NCBI GenBank assembly: GCA_000697055.1 | Contig: JNDT01001781.1 | Span: forward strand, 1-64,000 | Length of the DNA: 64,000 nucleotides | Reading direction: 5' to 3' | From: Saksenaea vasiformis B4078 | Taxonomy: Eukaryota > Mucoromycota > Mucoromycetes > Mucorales > Saksenaeaceae | Shown: in pieces, positions 22,489 through 36,322 of the stretch | Numbering within the stretch: the first letter of the stretch is position 1 | Layout of the letters: every line of letters begins with the position of its first letter | The notes under the pieces: generated by a model | What the model saw: the letters and a program-made list of their open reading frames with translations, nothing else | Databases searched by the model: none | Told to the model about the DNA's origin: nothing | Program-made: the position numbers and the translations under genes

Positions 22489-25400
22489 GATGATGATGAC
22501 TGTCGAAAGAAACACAAGCCCGGCGGCAGCACAAACAGCAGAAGGAAAAAAAAGAAAAAAAAAAAGAAGAAGAGACCTAAACCTGACACATTTGCGGAAA
22601 GGGCAAAGAAAAAAAATTTATAATTTCGTTTGAATCACGTGATGATAAACCATCGAACGTTTATCTTCCCTTTCCCCTACAATCTATGCCGTCGTCGTCA
22701 CTGGAAGTAAGCATTTAAAGCAATATTACCAATACTATCCACATGTATTTCATAAAGGAATGGGTCATTTTAACCATAGTCCCCCCCCTTCAAGGTAGGT
22801 AATCTAACCAATCTATCCAGCTGCAACCACAGCGGTAAAAAAAGAAAAAGAAAAAATTGACTCAACCTTAGCAGTTCCTCATCCTAAACGTGCATAAACT
22901 CCTGCTACAGTGCAGGAATAGAGCAAGGTTTAAAGTCAACCTTCTACAGAAAGAGAGAAAACTTACCAACCAGTGGAGTTGCACTCTGTGTGACATTTAT
23001 TTTTACGTTGAGCGAATAGAAAAAATGTGCCGTAATAGCTGGAAATAAATAGCTTTTTGCCTCATCAGCACGAACAGCGTTTCTCGTCGTCAGAGTGGGT
23101 TAAGACAGCTGAAGGAAGGGGGATTGCAGTAGTTGCTCAACACAAAAAAAAAAAGACCGGATTTAAATCTCAGACGAGCGTGTAACTTTTCTTTGCTGGA
23201 AAGCATCACCAATGACTTCAGTTTTTAATCATCACTTTCAATTGGCCTACTGCAGAAGCATCTCTTTTCATCGCATATGAATATTACGACAAAGCACATC
23301 GTTGCAAGTTACTAAAGATAAATTGTTTCAGACCATCTGCAATTGCTGCAAGTGTCTTGTGAACTGACCTGCATGTCTGTTGTGTTCTGACAACTTGGAA
23401 ATTCAAATCAATCTCCGTCAAGGTAGAGCAGGGATTGCTCTGGCGAAGTCTTTCTTTCTCTCTCTCTCCATCAAGGCTGTCTTTAGAAAATGCGCATGTA
23501 ATCTTCTACTTTTTCGATTCGTTATAACCGTCATGTAAAAAACGAACGCTCTACGAGATGATATGCAATCTGGCAGCAAAGAAGCAAGGCGACGCCACCG
23601 GAACTATCAATGGGTGCATGCATCAAGTGTACATCAAAGGTTCACGGGTAAGGCAGATAGACAAAGTTTATCTTGTAGTGAGGAGAAAAAAAAAGGGAAC
23701 CTTAAAATCGTCTTGATGCGATCATTGGCAATGAACAAGATTTCATTGTCTGTACTGAGTCACGTTGGTTTACCACATTTATCCTACGCAACCTTTAAGC
23801 CGTTTGGCGTTAGCTCTAAAATAAGCTTATACGTCGGATATAGTGCTAAAGTCTTGAATCTTGCGTGAGAAGCAGATCTTTATGCATTAACTCAAAGCGC
23901 ATTTTGCGGATGGATTATCGATTCACTGTTCTGCTTTATTGGTTCTACTGTCTAATGACACTATTTAGTTTAGATAACGAGATGTGATAAGTATTTAAAA
24001 AAAACGCGTAAATCTTTTTTCTTTTTTCTTTTTAGCATCTTCGGTATGTGCGTTTGATGGAATGCGCATCTAGGATTACTTATGTCTGTCATCTAGCCTG
24101 CAAGTCCTTTGTCTCGAACTGTCTTGACTGCGATGGCGCCGTTTTATGTGTGATCACAAGCTCAGTACCATCCATTGTCTGTAAAAGATAGCTAGACGTT
24201 GTACCGCTTCAGGTCTTCTACTGTGTGTACTGCCACTGACCAGTGTTGCCAGATTTCAATCCATGTCAGGCCCAACCGGAGATGGTGCGGGTCCGACCAC
24301 CGCCGTCAGCTGTATTACCCTTCAGGTAAGCAAAATGATATCTAAAATTTCGTTCCATTTACATAACCATGGATGTATTTCTACGCTGCTCTGTATGAAT
24401 TTCATGTCCATGGAAGGACAAAGTTGATGTAGGTAGAGTACGAACCTGTTACTAATTTACGTTTTTATTTAGTCCTTCATCAATGCAGTTCTTGGCTCTC
24501 CACATAGGTTGGCGTAAAAGTACATCCAATAAGGTATAGCGCTATTCATTCAATGGATGAGGCTGGTGTGTAAGCATGTGTTACACTTTCCTTTATACAA
24601 TGCATTACCTGCTTGTTGTTGTATAGCCTTTGATTTTTATATGGAGGAACAATTATCTTTTTAAGAACCTTGGCAGTTTGTTTGCACACAAAAAGCAAAC
24701 AACAAATAAAGCAGCAATTAAACAAGTTATGGTTGTCTCAATGCACTGATCTGTGAGACAGAATCCGTCGTTAGGAAGAGTAATAGGGCAGACTTTACGT
24801 TAGCGAAGATCAGCTTTGGGTTTTTCTCGTAGAATTAGTCATAAAAGATGACGATATGATCTTAACGGAAACCCTCACAGCTATGGGATAGCACGTGTCG
24901 ATGTATCCTCCTTACCACGTTTTCCCCCGAAACACCAAATGCCAGAAAAATTTGTGAAGAAACGATACTAAACGCCTGATCCCGGAGATAGTTTGCCCCT
25001 TTGAGAGCATGGCCATGAACAAATGTGCTGTGCCTACCTCCGATAACCTAATCTTTCCCGCGCCCACTGTCGGTTAAATGAGATCCCGGCTTTTTCGTGC
25101 TCTTCCTTTTTTTTTTTTCCAGGTGACAAGATCCAAGAACACGCTTATCTCGGAAAAAAGCGTCTCCGATTTCCCCCCTTCTTTCTTTCATCTAGGGCAA
25201 TCATGATATTAATTCTTTTTCTGAATGGCCCCCGACGCACGGGCCCGTACTAGGAGAAATATGGGGTTTTCATGGATAAAGCAAAAAAGAGGAGGAGGTG
25301 GAGGGATTCATTCGGCATGGCTGCTGAAGTCGCGTTATGTTTACCGAGCAAATCAGGTCGTTCCGGAATGATGTCTTTTATCCTGTTCTCTCTTCTTCAC

Positions 25401-26033
25401 GACACTCATGTTACCTTTTGCTTAGCTCATGGTTCTCACGCGCGTAAGCGGAGTCTCTTGTCTGGCAGTTGCATAATCATTGTTCCACGACGATTTGTTT
25501 GCTGCGTTCCTTACTGCACAAAAACAGTAGGTCTTCGCAATGAATTTACTGCCTTAAAGTGATATTTTTTTTTTGGATCCGCAGTAACTGAGCAGAGTAC
25601 ACTGAAATTCGTGTGTGTGTGCATATCTATCTGTTACATAGAGATTTCTTGGTGTTATAATTCAACCTGTAAGATCAACCCCACCCGGCGCACCTGCGGA
25701 CACAGCCGCGAAAGGTAAAACAGTTATGCCACCTCCTTAGAGGAGATGTTGCATCCTCTTCTTGTAATTACACACACACACACACCCTCTCTCTCTCCAT
25801 GCGTGTTGCAACGCTAGTTTCTCAGGAACTCTGTTTCGTAATAACAATTACCACGAGAACAATGGCCACTCAGGACATATTTACTAGCTATTGCCATATA
25901 ACCAGAGGCGTTATCATTTTCGTTTAAAAAAAGGAAAAATAATAAAGCGATCGTGGAGCTATGCAGCCTGAAATTCCTGTCCAAAAATGGTAAAGAGCGA
26001 TTGTTATCCACTTGAGACAGTCCGTGTTATACG
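22489..26033. other. Gene-poor 3.5-kb region
   Basis: No gene was recognised between LCB2 and the NMN adenylyltransferase. It contains T-rich stretches, (TG)n near 25607-25621, (CA)n followed by (CT)n near 25770-25797, and open frames (23563-23868, 25272-25562) without motifs. A short ATG frame at 24263 running into GTAAGC might be an isolated exon, but no partner was found. Confidence 0.5.
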
Positions 26034-27195
26034 ATGTCCAGCCCTACTGTCATGCAATCATCTTTGGAGGCCAAAACAAAGAACCATGCCTTTGGCCAAA
26101 TGCGTGATCCCTATGAATTTCCTCGACATCGTATACCGTCGACAATGACAGGTAAAAAAAATAAGAAAAAGAAAACTTGGCCATGATGCAGGCATGCAGC
26201 CTAAAAAAGGACGCAATCGGGTAGATGATAAGAAGGAACCTCTGGTCATTGTTGCTTGTGGATCTTACTCCCCCATCACCTACCTGCATTTACGCTTGTT
26301 TGGTAACTTGGTATTTTGACAGACGAGACGCTGGAACTCATGCCAACTGAAACAGAAATGGCCAAAGATCATTTCACAGAGCGTAACTACGAGTTGCTGG
26401 CAGGGTATTTTTCACCTGTATCAGATGCCTATATGAAAGAAGGTTTGGTAACAGCCGAGCACAGGGTAAAGATGTGTCAGTTGGCGGTAGATAGTACGTC
26501 GGACTGGTTGATGGTGGATTCATGGGAATGTCGCCAAACAACCTACCAACGTACAGCCGTTGTACTGGACCACTTTGATCATCAGCTAAACGAAGTGGGA
26601 AAGGGCATCAAAACATCAACAGGTTTTCTCTTTTTCTTTCCCTTCTTTTTTTTTTTTTTCAAGAGCTGAACAAATGTAGGGATGCGTCGAATTAAAATTA
26701 TGTTACTGGCCGGAGGTGATTTGATTGCTTCCTTTGGTCATCCTGGAATTTGGTCTCCAGAAGATGTAGGTGGATGAAAGGAGTTGGACGGGATCTCAAC
26801 CGAATCCTATGTAGCTCCATCATATTGTCGGCCGTTATGGATGTGTGATTATAGAACGGACAGGTACCGACGTGTATGGCTTCTTATTGTCCCATGATAT
26901 CCTCTATCAACATCGAGTAAGCTCTATTTAGGGAAAGAATCACTCCAGATTGAATTTTTTTTTTTTTTTTTTTTGCTGTTTAGATGAATGTTATTGTTAT
27001 TAAGCAATTGATCCACAATGACATCAGTTCTACTAAAATAAGGTAATTTTGGGGTCCATAGAAACATGGCTTACTGTTTTCTTCGATTGCAGGCTGTTTG
27101 TCAAGCGTGGTATGTCTATCAAGTATCTGTTACCAGACCGAGTTATAGATTATATTCACGAACACAAGCTGTATTTATCATCATCCAATGTATAA
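26034..27195 (+). CDS. NMA1: Nicotinamide mononucleotide adenylyltransferase (NMNAT)
   Basis: Makes NAD+ from NMN and ATP (or the nicotinate analogue). Exons: 26034-26151, 26192-26302, 26356-26622, 26680-26765, 26815-26916, 26984-27042, 27093-27195. All phases rejoin, giving 281 aa. After a short variable N-terminus the nucleotidyltransferase fold shows VACGSYSPITYLHLRLF (GxFxPxTxxH-type ATP motif), LLAGYFSPVSDAY, HRVKMCQLA, WLMVDSWE, RTAVVLDHFDHQLN, IMLLAGGDLIASFG, YGCVIIERTGTDV, and the second ATP motif ISSTKIR, followed by YLLPDRVIDYI. Intron 2 was set to 53 nt; an alternative 20-nt intron would add 16 residues that do not fit the family. Confidence 0.95.
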
Positions 27196-27490
27196 ATCAA
27201 TTCCACACATTGTAAGCATATATGTATGTGTCTGCAATTTTTGCTTCTTTTTCTTTTTTGAAAGGTCATGCGTGTCTGTCACTGACATGCCGTCAATTTT
27301 TTTTTAGTGATACAACAATGAAAAAATTTAGTTGGCGGAATTTTTGATGATGTAGAATGGGTGAGAGTAAAATTCACACTTCCCGTTGCCTTGTGTAGTA
27401 CCCTCCAGCCTAAAGAAGAAGAAGAAAAGGATCAGCATTGGTTGCTTAAATCACCTCAAGGGATGATGATGACGATGACGTTGATGATGC

Positions 27491-27901
27491 TTACTTGTAG
27501 AAGTAGGCGTACTGCGTTCCATTTGTATTGTCGACTTGGACAGCCAGCTTGTCTTTGACATTAAATCCTCCCTCTGCTTTTTGCTGACCAGACCAGACGG
27601 CTTCGACCTGTTCGTATTTACGTGATTTGATATCGACCTTGAATAAGGCAAGACTCGTATATGTCTGAACCAGCGAAATGGAGTCACGAGCTAATATGGC
27701 AAGTTAAAGGGTTGTACAGCATCGTTTGTACAATATCTACCAATTTGGACATTTTGAAGTGTATTTGCTGTAATGTGGGCGCCAATTTTCGGCTCGATGA
27801 TATCAACACCGAAACAACCACGATCAATATTTGCATCCAAAGCTTGCAACTTTTGAGCAACTTCGTTGGTATGTGTCTCTGCTGATACTTTGAAAACCTA
27901 T

Positions 27902-27936
<35 letters not shown>

Positions 27937-28776
27937 ATGAGGATCATCAAATGTTGCAAGAACTGCTTTACCTTTGACTGAAGCGTACAGTCTGGGCCTG
28001 TTTGGTTTAGTGTTAGTAACACATGCCATAAAGAGTAAAGTGGATGTAGGAGGAAAAAAAAAAGAAAACGGGGAGTTAGCTATTTACCAGCTTGGTTGTG
28101 GACCCAAACACTATATAAAAAAAAAGCCAGCAAGTAAGTAAGCGAGAGTTCTCGCTGAAAATAATAATAATAAAAAATAATCCCTTACCGGAAGATGAAT
28201 TGTGCAGGTAATGAAATACTGGTTGGAACTTTTGTGACATCCACGCTACAAAGTATGAACAAGGTTTTAGTTAGTGCTTAATAAATTATTCTTTGTTCTT
28301 GGCGTACGTTAATGTAGCGGATGTGTTCAACGAATAAACCTGTTTCGATGGTGTACCCAAATAAGTGGGTTTTCCGTCGGCTCCAATTTGGAATAGCTAA
28401 ACATAATGGTTAACTCTCTTCCCCTCTCTTTCTTTTTTCTTTCTTTCTTACATCGACACCGTTGATCACTTTCGCTTCGGCGTTGGGTTGTCTGGCTAAA
28501 TAGAACGATAAATACAACAGCAATTTAGAAAAAAAACGTGTCACTTACTGACGGTGACAGAAACTTGATGTGGATTGGCAAATACTTGATTCTCTGTCGG
28601 GTTTGTTACAGCAAGACCTTGAAAGAAAATGAGGTTACGCCCAGCATTAAAAATAATAAGTCGTCAGCTTCTTTTTTACCTCCACAGAATTTCTGAATAG
28701 CGCCATTGGGATCATCTGCCTTGACAATAGCAGAAAAAGAAAGCAAGGCACAGGCAGCAAAAAGGGAGAGTTTCAT
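27491..28776 (-). CDS. Secreted protein with two Ig-like repeats, unknown
   Basis: Nine exons: 28680-28776, 28549-28617, 28452-28495, 28308-28396, 28189-28245, 28088-28110, 27972-27997, 27741-27897, 27491-27690. Every GT..AG junction rejoins in phase, giving 253 aa. A clear signal peptide (MKLSLFAACALLSFSAIVKA) is followed by two domains that resemble each other: NPTENQVFANPHQVSVTV ... FIFRVWVHNQAG and IIEPKIGAHITANTLQNVQI ... GTQYAYFYK. Both look like all-beta, Ig-fold-type modules. There are six Cys and few glycosylation sites. I cannot name a family; cell-wall-associated proteins with such repeats are common in fungi. The exons are very short (23-26 nt for two of them), and the stop at 27491 could alternatively be a splice donor. 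Confidence 0.7.
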
Positions 28777-29272
28777 TTGTCGGAAAGCAAGAAGGAAAAG
28801 AAGAAGAACGAAAGAAAGAAAAAAGAAGATAGAGAGAGAGAGATCAACTTTGACAGTTTTAGGTGCCCGACTCAACCAAAAAGCACCTATTTTTATTTTT
28901 GTTGCATCCCCTTCTTTTCGTGCTAATATAGAAAAAAGAACTCTTTTCCTTATCCTTTCTTTCCTTCTTTCTTTCCTTCTTATTGCTTCATGTAACCTAG
29001 CGATAGTCAGCATGGATAAGCAGGTTGCCATTACCGTCAGTATCATAAAGGAAGAGAAAGGGTGGTTTCATCACATGGAGAAGGTTCACGCTATAACAAG
29101 TAAGGCATATAATGAGCACTTGCAGCTCTTTGAGCCGAGGAGGAGAACGAATCGCATGACTTAGTGGCGATTTTGATCCCCCCTGAAAAACCTAGACTTT
29201 CAATCGTTTTGACTGTCACAACAAAATTCCCAATTTTTTTATTTTTTACTTCTTTTTTTTTTTACTCTTTAC
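28777..29272. other. Divergent promoter between two secreted-type genes
   Basis: About 500 bp separating two divergently transcribed signal-peptide genes. It is strongly purine/pyrimidine-skewed (GAAA/TTTC runs at 28785-28990). Apparent open frames on both strands here are low-complexity and are not annotated. Confidence 0.5.
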
Positions 29273-30313
29273 ATGCATAGTAGATCTATTTTATTCGTAT
29301 TCTTTTTAACTCTTATTTGGATTCCTCCATTTCAAGCACAAGTTACAAAGAGTGCATCCGATTACCTTGTGAAACCACACTATGCCGAACAAGAAGGTTG
29401 CTCCATATGGCAGCCTTATCAACAAACCATAGGTGATCTGTTTATAACAGTTACTCTCTTGTTACATCAACTCTACGATTTGGTTCGACAAACGATCGAA
29501 GCAATTCATCAAAAATTAATCGATTTCTGGGAAGCGCCAGCATTTGAATGGTATTTACTGTTTTCTGCAAAACCTGTTGTCCCCGTTGTAGATGAACCTT
29601 TGCTACTTAAAATTCGAGCAAAGGAGCGAAAACAACAGATGGAACAGTACGATACGCTAGACCGTTCAACCATGCTTGCTTGGGCTAACTCTGCTTTCAT
29701 CCATACGAAGCAGACGATCAAGTGGTGTGAACGTGATTGGTTGAAATTATTAAACACTATTCAGCATTTGGTCGAAGGTTTATCGATGAGTGACGAAAGA
29801 CAGCATGCACTAAAAAGGATGCATCGTTTGATTGATCAAGCACATCATCGATCTCTCAGACGCTTTGATGCTGCAGAGAAAATGATCCATCGGGATTACT
29901 TTTATGCTCGATCCATCCACTCTCCTCTTCATCCTTATTTGGAAACGCTGCAACAGGAAACCCTGGCTCTTGCACGTCAACGGCATAAAAAATATCAGCA
30001 CCGGTTGGCATGGGAATGTGAACGTTACATTGACGATGTGGTCCACATGCTAGAAATGGATGATGTCGCATTTCCTTTTCAGCGTCTTCTTCATGGCACC
30101 CGTATTCGGAAGGATCATCTTTTAGAGCGATGGCATATCCTCTTTGCCATGATGGAACAGGACATGACGAGTCTCTGGGAATCAGCTGTGGATCAGCTGC
30201 AGCCAAAAAAGCAGACGTGGACAGAATGGCTCGTTGCCATTTGGGAAGGATGCAAAGCATTTTTCCGCACGCTAGCATGGTTTTTGATTTCTTTTTCTCA
30301 TTATCGCTGGTAA
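29273..30313 (+). CDS. Secreted or membrane-anchored protein of unknown function, 346 aa
   Basis: Intronless. The N-terminus is a signal peptide (RSILFVFFLTLIWIPPFQAQ), and the C-terminus contains a hydrophobic stretch (FFRTLAWFLISFSHY) that could anchor it. The middle is largely helical, rich in Trp, His, Gln and Arg (for example WANSAFIHTKQTIKWCERDW; CERYIDDVVHMLEMDD). I recognise no family and see no repeats or catalytic motif. It is divergent from the secreted two-repeat protein. Codon composition and length argue for a real gene. It could be a lineage-specific ER or cell-wall protein. Confidence 0.6.
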   Translation: MHSRSILFVFFLTLIWIPPFQAQVTKSASDYLVKPHYAEQEGCSIWQPYQQTIGDLFITVTLLLHQLYDLVRQTIEAIHQKLIDFWEAPAFEWYLLFSAKPVVPVVDEPLLLKIRAKERKQQMEQYDTLDRSTMLAWANSAFIHTKQTIKWCERDWLKLLNTIQHLVEGLSMSDERQHALKRMHRLIDQAHHRSLRRFDAAEKMIHRDYFYARSIHSPLHPYLETLQQETLALARQRHKKYQHRLAWECERYIDDVVHMLEMDDVAFPFQRLLHGTRIRKDHLLERWHILFAMMEQDMTSLWESAVDQLQPKKQTWTEWLVAIWEGCKAFFRTLAWFLISFSHYRW

Positions 30314-30452
30314 AAAAAAGTTCAATGCAATAGATAGGAAGACAGAAAATTAATTGAATAAATAATAAATAGAACAAAAACGCAGATGGAACTGCGTTTT
30401 TTCTTTGCTTTATTGATACGGTGGGGGAAGAGGATTGATTGACTTATCCATC

Positions 30453-31958
<1,506 letters not shown>

Positions 31959-32878
31959 TGGAAAGAATTAGATAGGATGAGGAGACATTGACGGGGCAAA
32001 CTGTCTCATATTAAATAGACAAATCGAAAAGAACAAGTGTACACACAACACACGCTGACCTCAGCATTAAAAAGTTGGTTGCAGTCAGATGGGATCCGCA
32101 CGTTATCTTCCCCGTTTAGCGTAGAAATTGTCAAAGTCGGTAAATAGGATGATCTCAGCAAGTGTGATCTGGTCAGGCGTCGCCACGAGATATAGGAAAT
32201 TCTGCAGAGTAAGGAACTGGTAAGTCGTTCTTTTTTTCTGTTATTACGGCAGCATTATATTGTTTCTGATCCAATGACCAACATTTCATTCAACTTTATT
32301 TTTCATTATCCAACGAAAAAGAGAGATTGAGGTAACACGCTGTGTGCTGTGCCTCCACCCTTCCTTTTACCGCGCCATCATGGATGGAGAAAAGGAGAGA
32401 TTTCACTGTTTCGTTTATCCATGACATGTGACACGAAACGAATACATACTTATGTTTTTTTTTTTTTGAACTCGGGTCTAAAGGTTGTGTCGGGAAAAGA
32501 AAATGCTACATTTGATGTGCACACAGGCACACACACACTAACACACACACACTATACACACATATGTACACAAAGAGTGCCTCACTTGTTACGTACATGT
32601 TATATGAATTATGATTATTATTATCTCTCTCTCGCTCTCTTTGTCGTTTACACGTGGAACTCTAACTTCTAGCCTAAATCAAGATGGTTAGGTACTGATC
32701 TTGTTTCTTCAAAGCAACAAGTAAACAAAAAAAAATAAAGAAGGACCTGGCAGCCCTATATAAACATAGACTCCGCGAACTTCCATTCTTCGTTTCTTCT
32801 TCTCTTCTTCTTCTTCGTCTCTCATTTTTTTTGGGGGGTTTGGTCTTATTTTAACTGGCTTTTTCTTTCTTCCGTATT
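31959..32878. other. Divergent promoter, protease and PX-AGC kinase
   Basis: About 920 bp. It contains (CA)n near 32520-32560, CT-rich runs at 32622-32640 and 32790-32830 just before the kinase start, and a TATA-like TATATAAA at 32757-32764. No coding sequence was recognised. Confidence 0.5.
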
Positions 32879-35546
32879 ATGTTATCCGGGAATATTACAC
32901 GACAATCAGTCATTGCAACCACGAACACAGTTGCACAATCATCTCCAGCATCGAGCTTTCGTATGCTGAGCCACGATGACGGGACACGCCTCGAGATCGC
33001 AGTCATTGAATCGACCTTGATGCTTCATGCACCTCATGGAAAGAAACGCAACCCAAAACAAGTGTTAACCGTAAGTCGTTTTATATATATTTTTGGCAAT
33101 GTATATATGCCGCCCTGGCCTCTTTATCTGAAACATAGCCCATGAATACAGAAGGAGTTGAAATCATTGCTATCTCCTCCTAAAAAATTAACTCTTTTTT
33201 TTTTTTTTGGTTCACACTTAGCTGTTTAATGTCATCATCGAAGATAAACATCGGATCTTGTCACTTGTACGATTTGTACCTGATTTTATTGAGTTGGATA
33301 TGATGGTAAAAAAAAAAAAGAAAAAGAAACGAAACGAAAGGAATAGAAATGGCTGACGGTTTTGTTGTTGTTCTTCCCAGATAAAACGATATTATCGTAA
33401 ATGCAAAGTATCTCTTCCACAACTCACGGAGCCTTACTTGGAATTCCCGAGAAACAGGTCCAGAATTCCAGGGCGTAAGCGATTTCGGGCATTATTATCA
33501 CGTATGGCAAAGTTAAAGACACAGCGATCGAATTGTGAAAAGTTGGAGAGCTATCTGCGACGATGTGCCCTGGATCCTGTGATCAGTCGATCGACATTGT
33601 TTCGTGAGTTTCTCTCGGTACAGCGTGAGGAAGACGCCATCTATTCCAAAGCGGTGGTTGAAAGTTATGTACATCAACGTGTCATGGAAGACGAACAAAG
33701 CAGGGCCTATGAGAACTTTTCCCTGGATTCGCCAGACCCGTCTGCCAGGAGATCGTCGTCACTGCGTCCTGCATTCCTCCCGAATGATTCCTCTGTCTCG
33801 ACAAGTTCTTTCTCACGATTATCGATGCGATCGCGGGCATCTATCCTGTCCGATTCCCAAATTGATCTTAGACCAAAGTTGGAACAACAAGGAGGATTAG
33901 GGCAGCCAAGAGAAGAAGAAGAAGAAGAAGGAGAAGACGACGACGAACAACAGGTCTCCCGACGTTTTTACATGGAAGAGGATGAAGAAGAAATAATAGA
34001 ACAACAAGAAGAAGAGGAACCTCAAGCAGGAGATGAAGCAGAAGAAGAAGATGATGATGATGACGAAGTAGTCGACGACGACGACGAGGAGGAGGAAGAG
34101 GAAGAGGAGGAGCAGGAGGAGGAAAAATTTACAAAACGTAAAATTACGATTCAAGATTTTCAGTTTATCAAAGTACTTGGAAAAGGATGTATGGGCAAGG
34201 TAAGAAAAAAAAAAGAAGAAGGGTGGAACAGGAAGGGGGGGACATTGAGTTAACTGATGATGATGATGATGATATGTTTTTTACAGGTGCTCTTGGTTCG
34301 TCATCAACGTTCTTCTCGTCTTTTGGCACTCAAGGCGATTAGTAAAGAATGGGTGGTGGCACAGAGGGAGATTGAACATACAAAGATGGAGCGTGATATT
34401 TTAGCTACGATTGCTTCGATTCGTCATCCATTTTTGATTACGCTTCATCATTCTTTTCAAGATGCCAATCAGTTGTTCCTTGTGTTGGATTACCATGTTG
34501 GTGGAGACCTGGCGACACAGTTGACAAAGTTTGTTCGATTTTCGCCAGATCGATGCAGACTCTACACCGCCGAAATCCTGTTGGGAATGCAGGAGCTGCA
34601 TCGACTAGGCATTTTGTACAGGTAAAGGTTTTATTTCTGCTGTTGTTGCTGCGGTTTGTTTGATTGGGGTTGCAGAGATCTTAAGCCTGAGAACATCCTA
34701 CTGGCGGCGGATGGGCATGTTGTATTGACGGATTTCGGGCTCTCGAAGCAATTCATGCCCGACACCGAGGACAAGCGGACGAGAACGTTCTGTGGCACGG
34801 CTGAATATTTGGCGCCGGAGATACTACAATCGGAAGATTATTCATTTGCGGTCGATTTCTGGAGTCTGGGGACAATCTTATTTGAAATGTTGACGGGTGT
34901 AACACCCTTTTGGGCAGAAACACATTCAGAGATGTATCGTCGTGTACTCGAAGACGACCTGGAATTTCCAGAGGATTTTGACGAGGCGACGACGGACTTT
35001 ATTCGCCGTTTATTGGAACGTGAACCGTCGGCGCGACTGGGTACCGGACCCGACGGGCCAATCACTATTCGCTCGCATCCCTACTTTGACAAGTTAGATT
35101 GGCCTGATGTGTACTACAAACGGATCCGCCCACCGTACGTCCCGAATTTACGTTCAGAAACGGACTTTAGCAACTTTGATGAAGACTTTTTGAGAATGAC
35201 ACCCCGCCTGAGCCCTGTTTTGGATGAGGGTGTACTAAGTCAAAGCGTCCAGCAAGCTTTCCATGGCTACTCGTACAATGATAGTCATTTCTTGGGCTCG
35301 GCCATTTTAGATTCAAAGGACGACAACGACGAGCAAGGCCGACTTCTCGGTTTTTATAACGACAGTGATGATATGAGTTACGATTACTACACCGAAAGCG
35401 ATATCCAGCCAAACGATTATTACCCAGAGACCTCCGAACCAGGTTTCCTAAGTGACTATGGTACAAGTGAGGATCATAGTCCATCGAGCGAAGAAGGACC
35501 ACGTCTCCAACGACAACCCGCCTTTAGTTCAAATGGGTCACGATAA
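32879..35546 (+). CDS. PX-domain AGC protein kinase (SGK/YPK/S6K-like)
   Basis: Exons: 32879-33070, 33222-33305, 33381-34199, 34287-34621, 34676-35546. All phases rejoin, giving 766 aa. The N-terminal part is a PX phosphoinositide-binding domain (FNVIIEDKHRILSLVRF ... FPRNRSRIPGRKRFRALL), pointing to endosomal membranes. Next comes a Ser-rich linker and about 100 residues of nearly continuous Glu/Asp. The kinase domain starts at IQDFQFIKVLGKGCMGK, with LALKAI (Lys), [11 protein letters not shown] (catalytic loop), DFGLSK, and activation loop TFCGTAEYLAPE (PDK1-type site). The tail has a turn motif RMTP and a hydrophobic motif FHGYSY, as in SGK and S6K. The combination PX plus AGC kinase is the layout of animal SGK3. 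An acidic tail follows. Confidence 0.92.
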
Positions 35547-35600
35547 AAAAAAAGAAAAAAGAAGAAGGCTGCCGTTTAGATCTTTTTTTTTTCTCTCTCT

Positions 35601-35654
<54 letters not shown>

Positions 35655-36322
35655 TATCTATCTATATATACATGCATTACCTATCTCTCTCACTGTGTCT
35701 TTTTTTTTTCCATTCCAAACACACACGCACACACACACGACAAACCCATCGGTACAAATTCCATGCAATCTATTCATCATTTTACTCCATTGCATCCTAT
35801 CATTTGTGTTCTTTTTCTCTTTTCCTTTCTCTTTTTTTCTTATATTTTACTGTTGTGTTGCCCACGCGCCATGCGCCAAAGTAAAACAAAAAGGAAAATA
35901 AGCGTTCTTCTTCTTCATGTTGTAGCATCTTTACCTTCCTTATAAAGTGATATGCGTAAGTTGTGCTACCGAATTCATGTTACTTGCAGCATAAGCCATG
36001 GGACATGATGTGTATATATGTATGTGCTTTGAAGATGAACCTGAAATGTCACAAATAAGTCAAGATCCTAAAGCTCGGTTCAACCCAAACCAAGATAAAT
36101 GAAAAATAACAGATAATTTTATCTTTACCAAAACAATAGTCTTCTCTCTCTCTCTCTTTTTTTTTTGAACAAGGTTGTAAGGCTCATACATCCTGTGTCT
36201 GTCACATGTTTTATGTCTTTGGACTTCTGGGGCGGAGTACAAAACGGTCGGCATCGCAAACCACCACAAACCTACAATCAAACATCCTGACCCCTCTCTC
36301 TTTTTTTTTCCACTAGTTTATC
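35547..36322. other. Intergenic with long CT microsatellite
   Basis: About 780 bp between the kinase stop and the SNARE start. It is dominated by an interrupted (CT)n tract at 35592-35651, (CA)n near 35720-35740 and further CT/T runs. Open frames here are microsatellite artefacts. No gene was recognised. Confidence 0.6.
35592..35651. repeat. (CT)n microsatellite
   Basis: About 60 bases of CT repeat, pure from about 35609, in the kinase 3' region. Confidence 0.9.

Noticed and set aside
26303..26322. A 20-nt intron in the NMNAT gene that also keeps the frame
   Set aside because: Too short to splice and it would add 16 residues foreign to the family; the 53-nt alternative ending at 26355 fits better.
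28706..29164. Plus-strand frame of 152 codons
   Set aside because: Lys/Arg/Glu low-complexity reading of a GAAA-rich promoter, antisense to the signal-peptide exon.
33897..34154. Phe/Leu-rich minus-strand frame
   Set aside because: Antisense of the Glu/Asp tract in the PX-AGC kinase.
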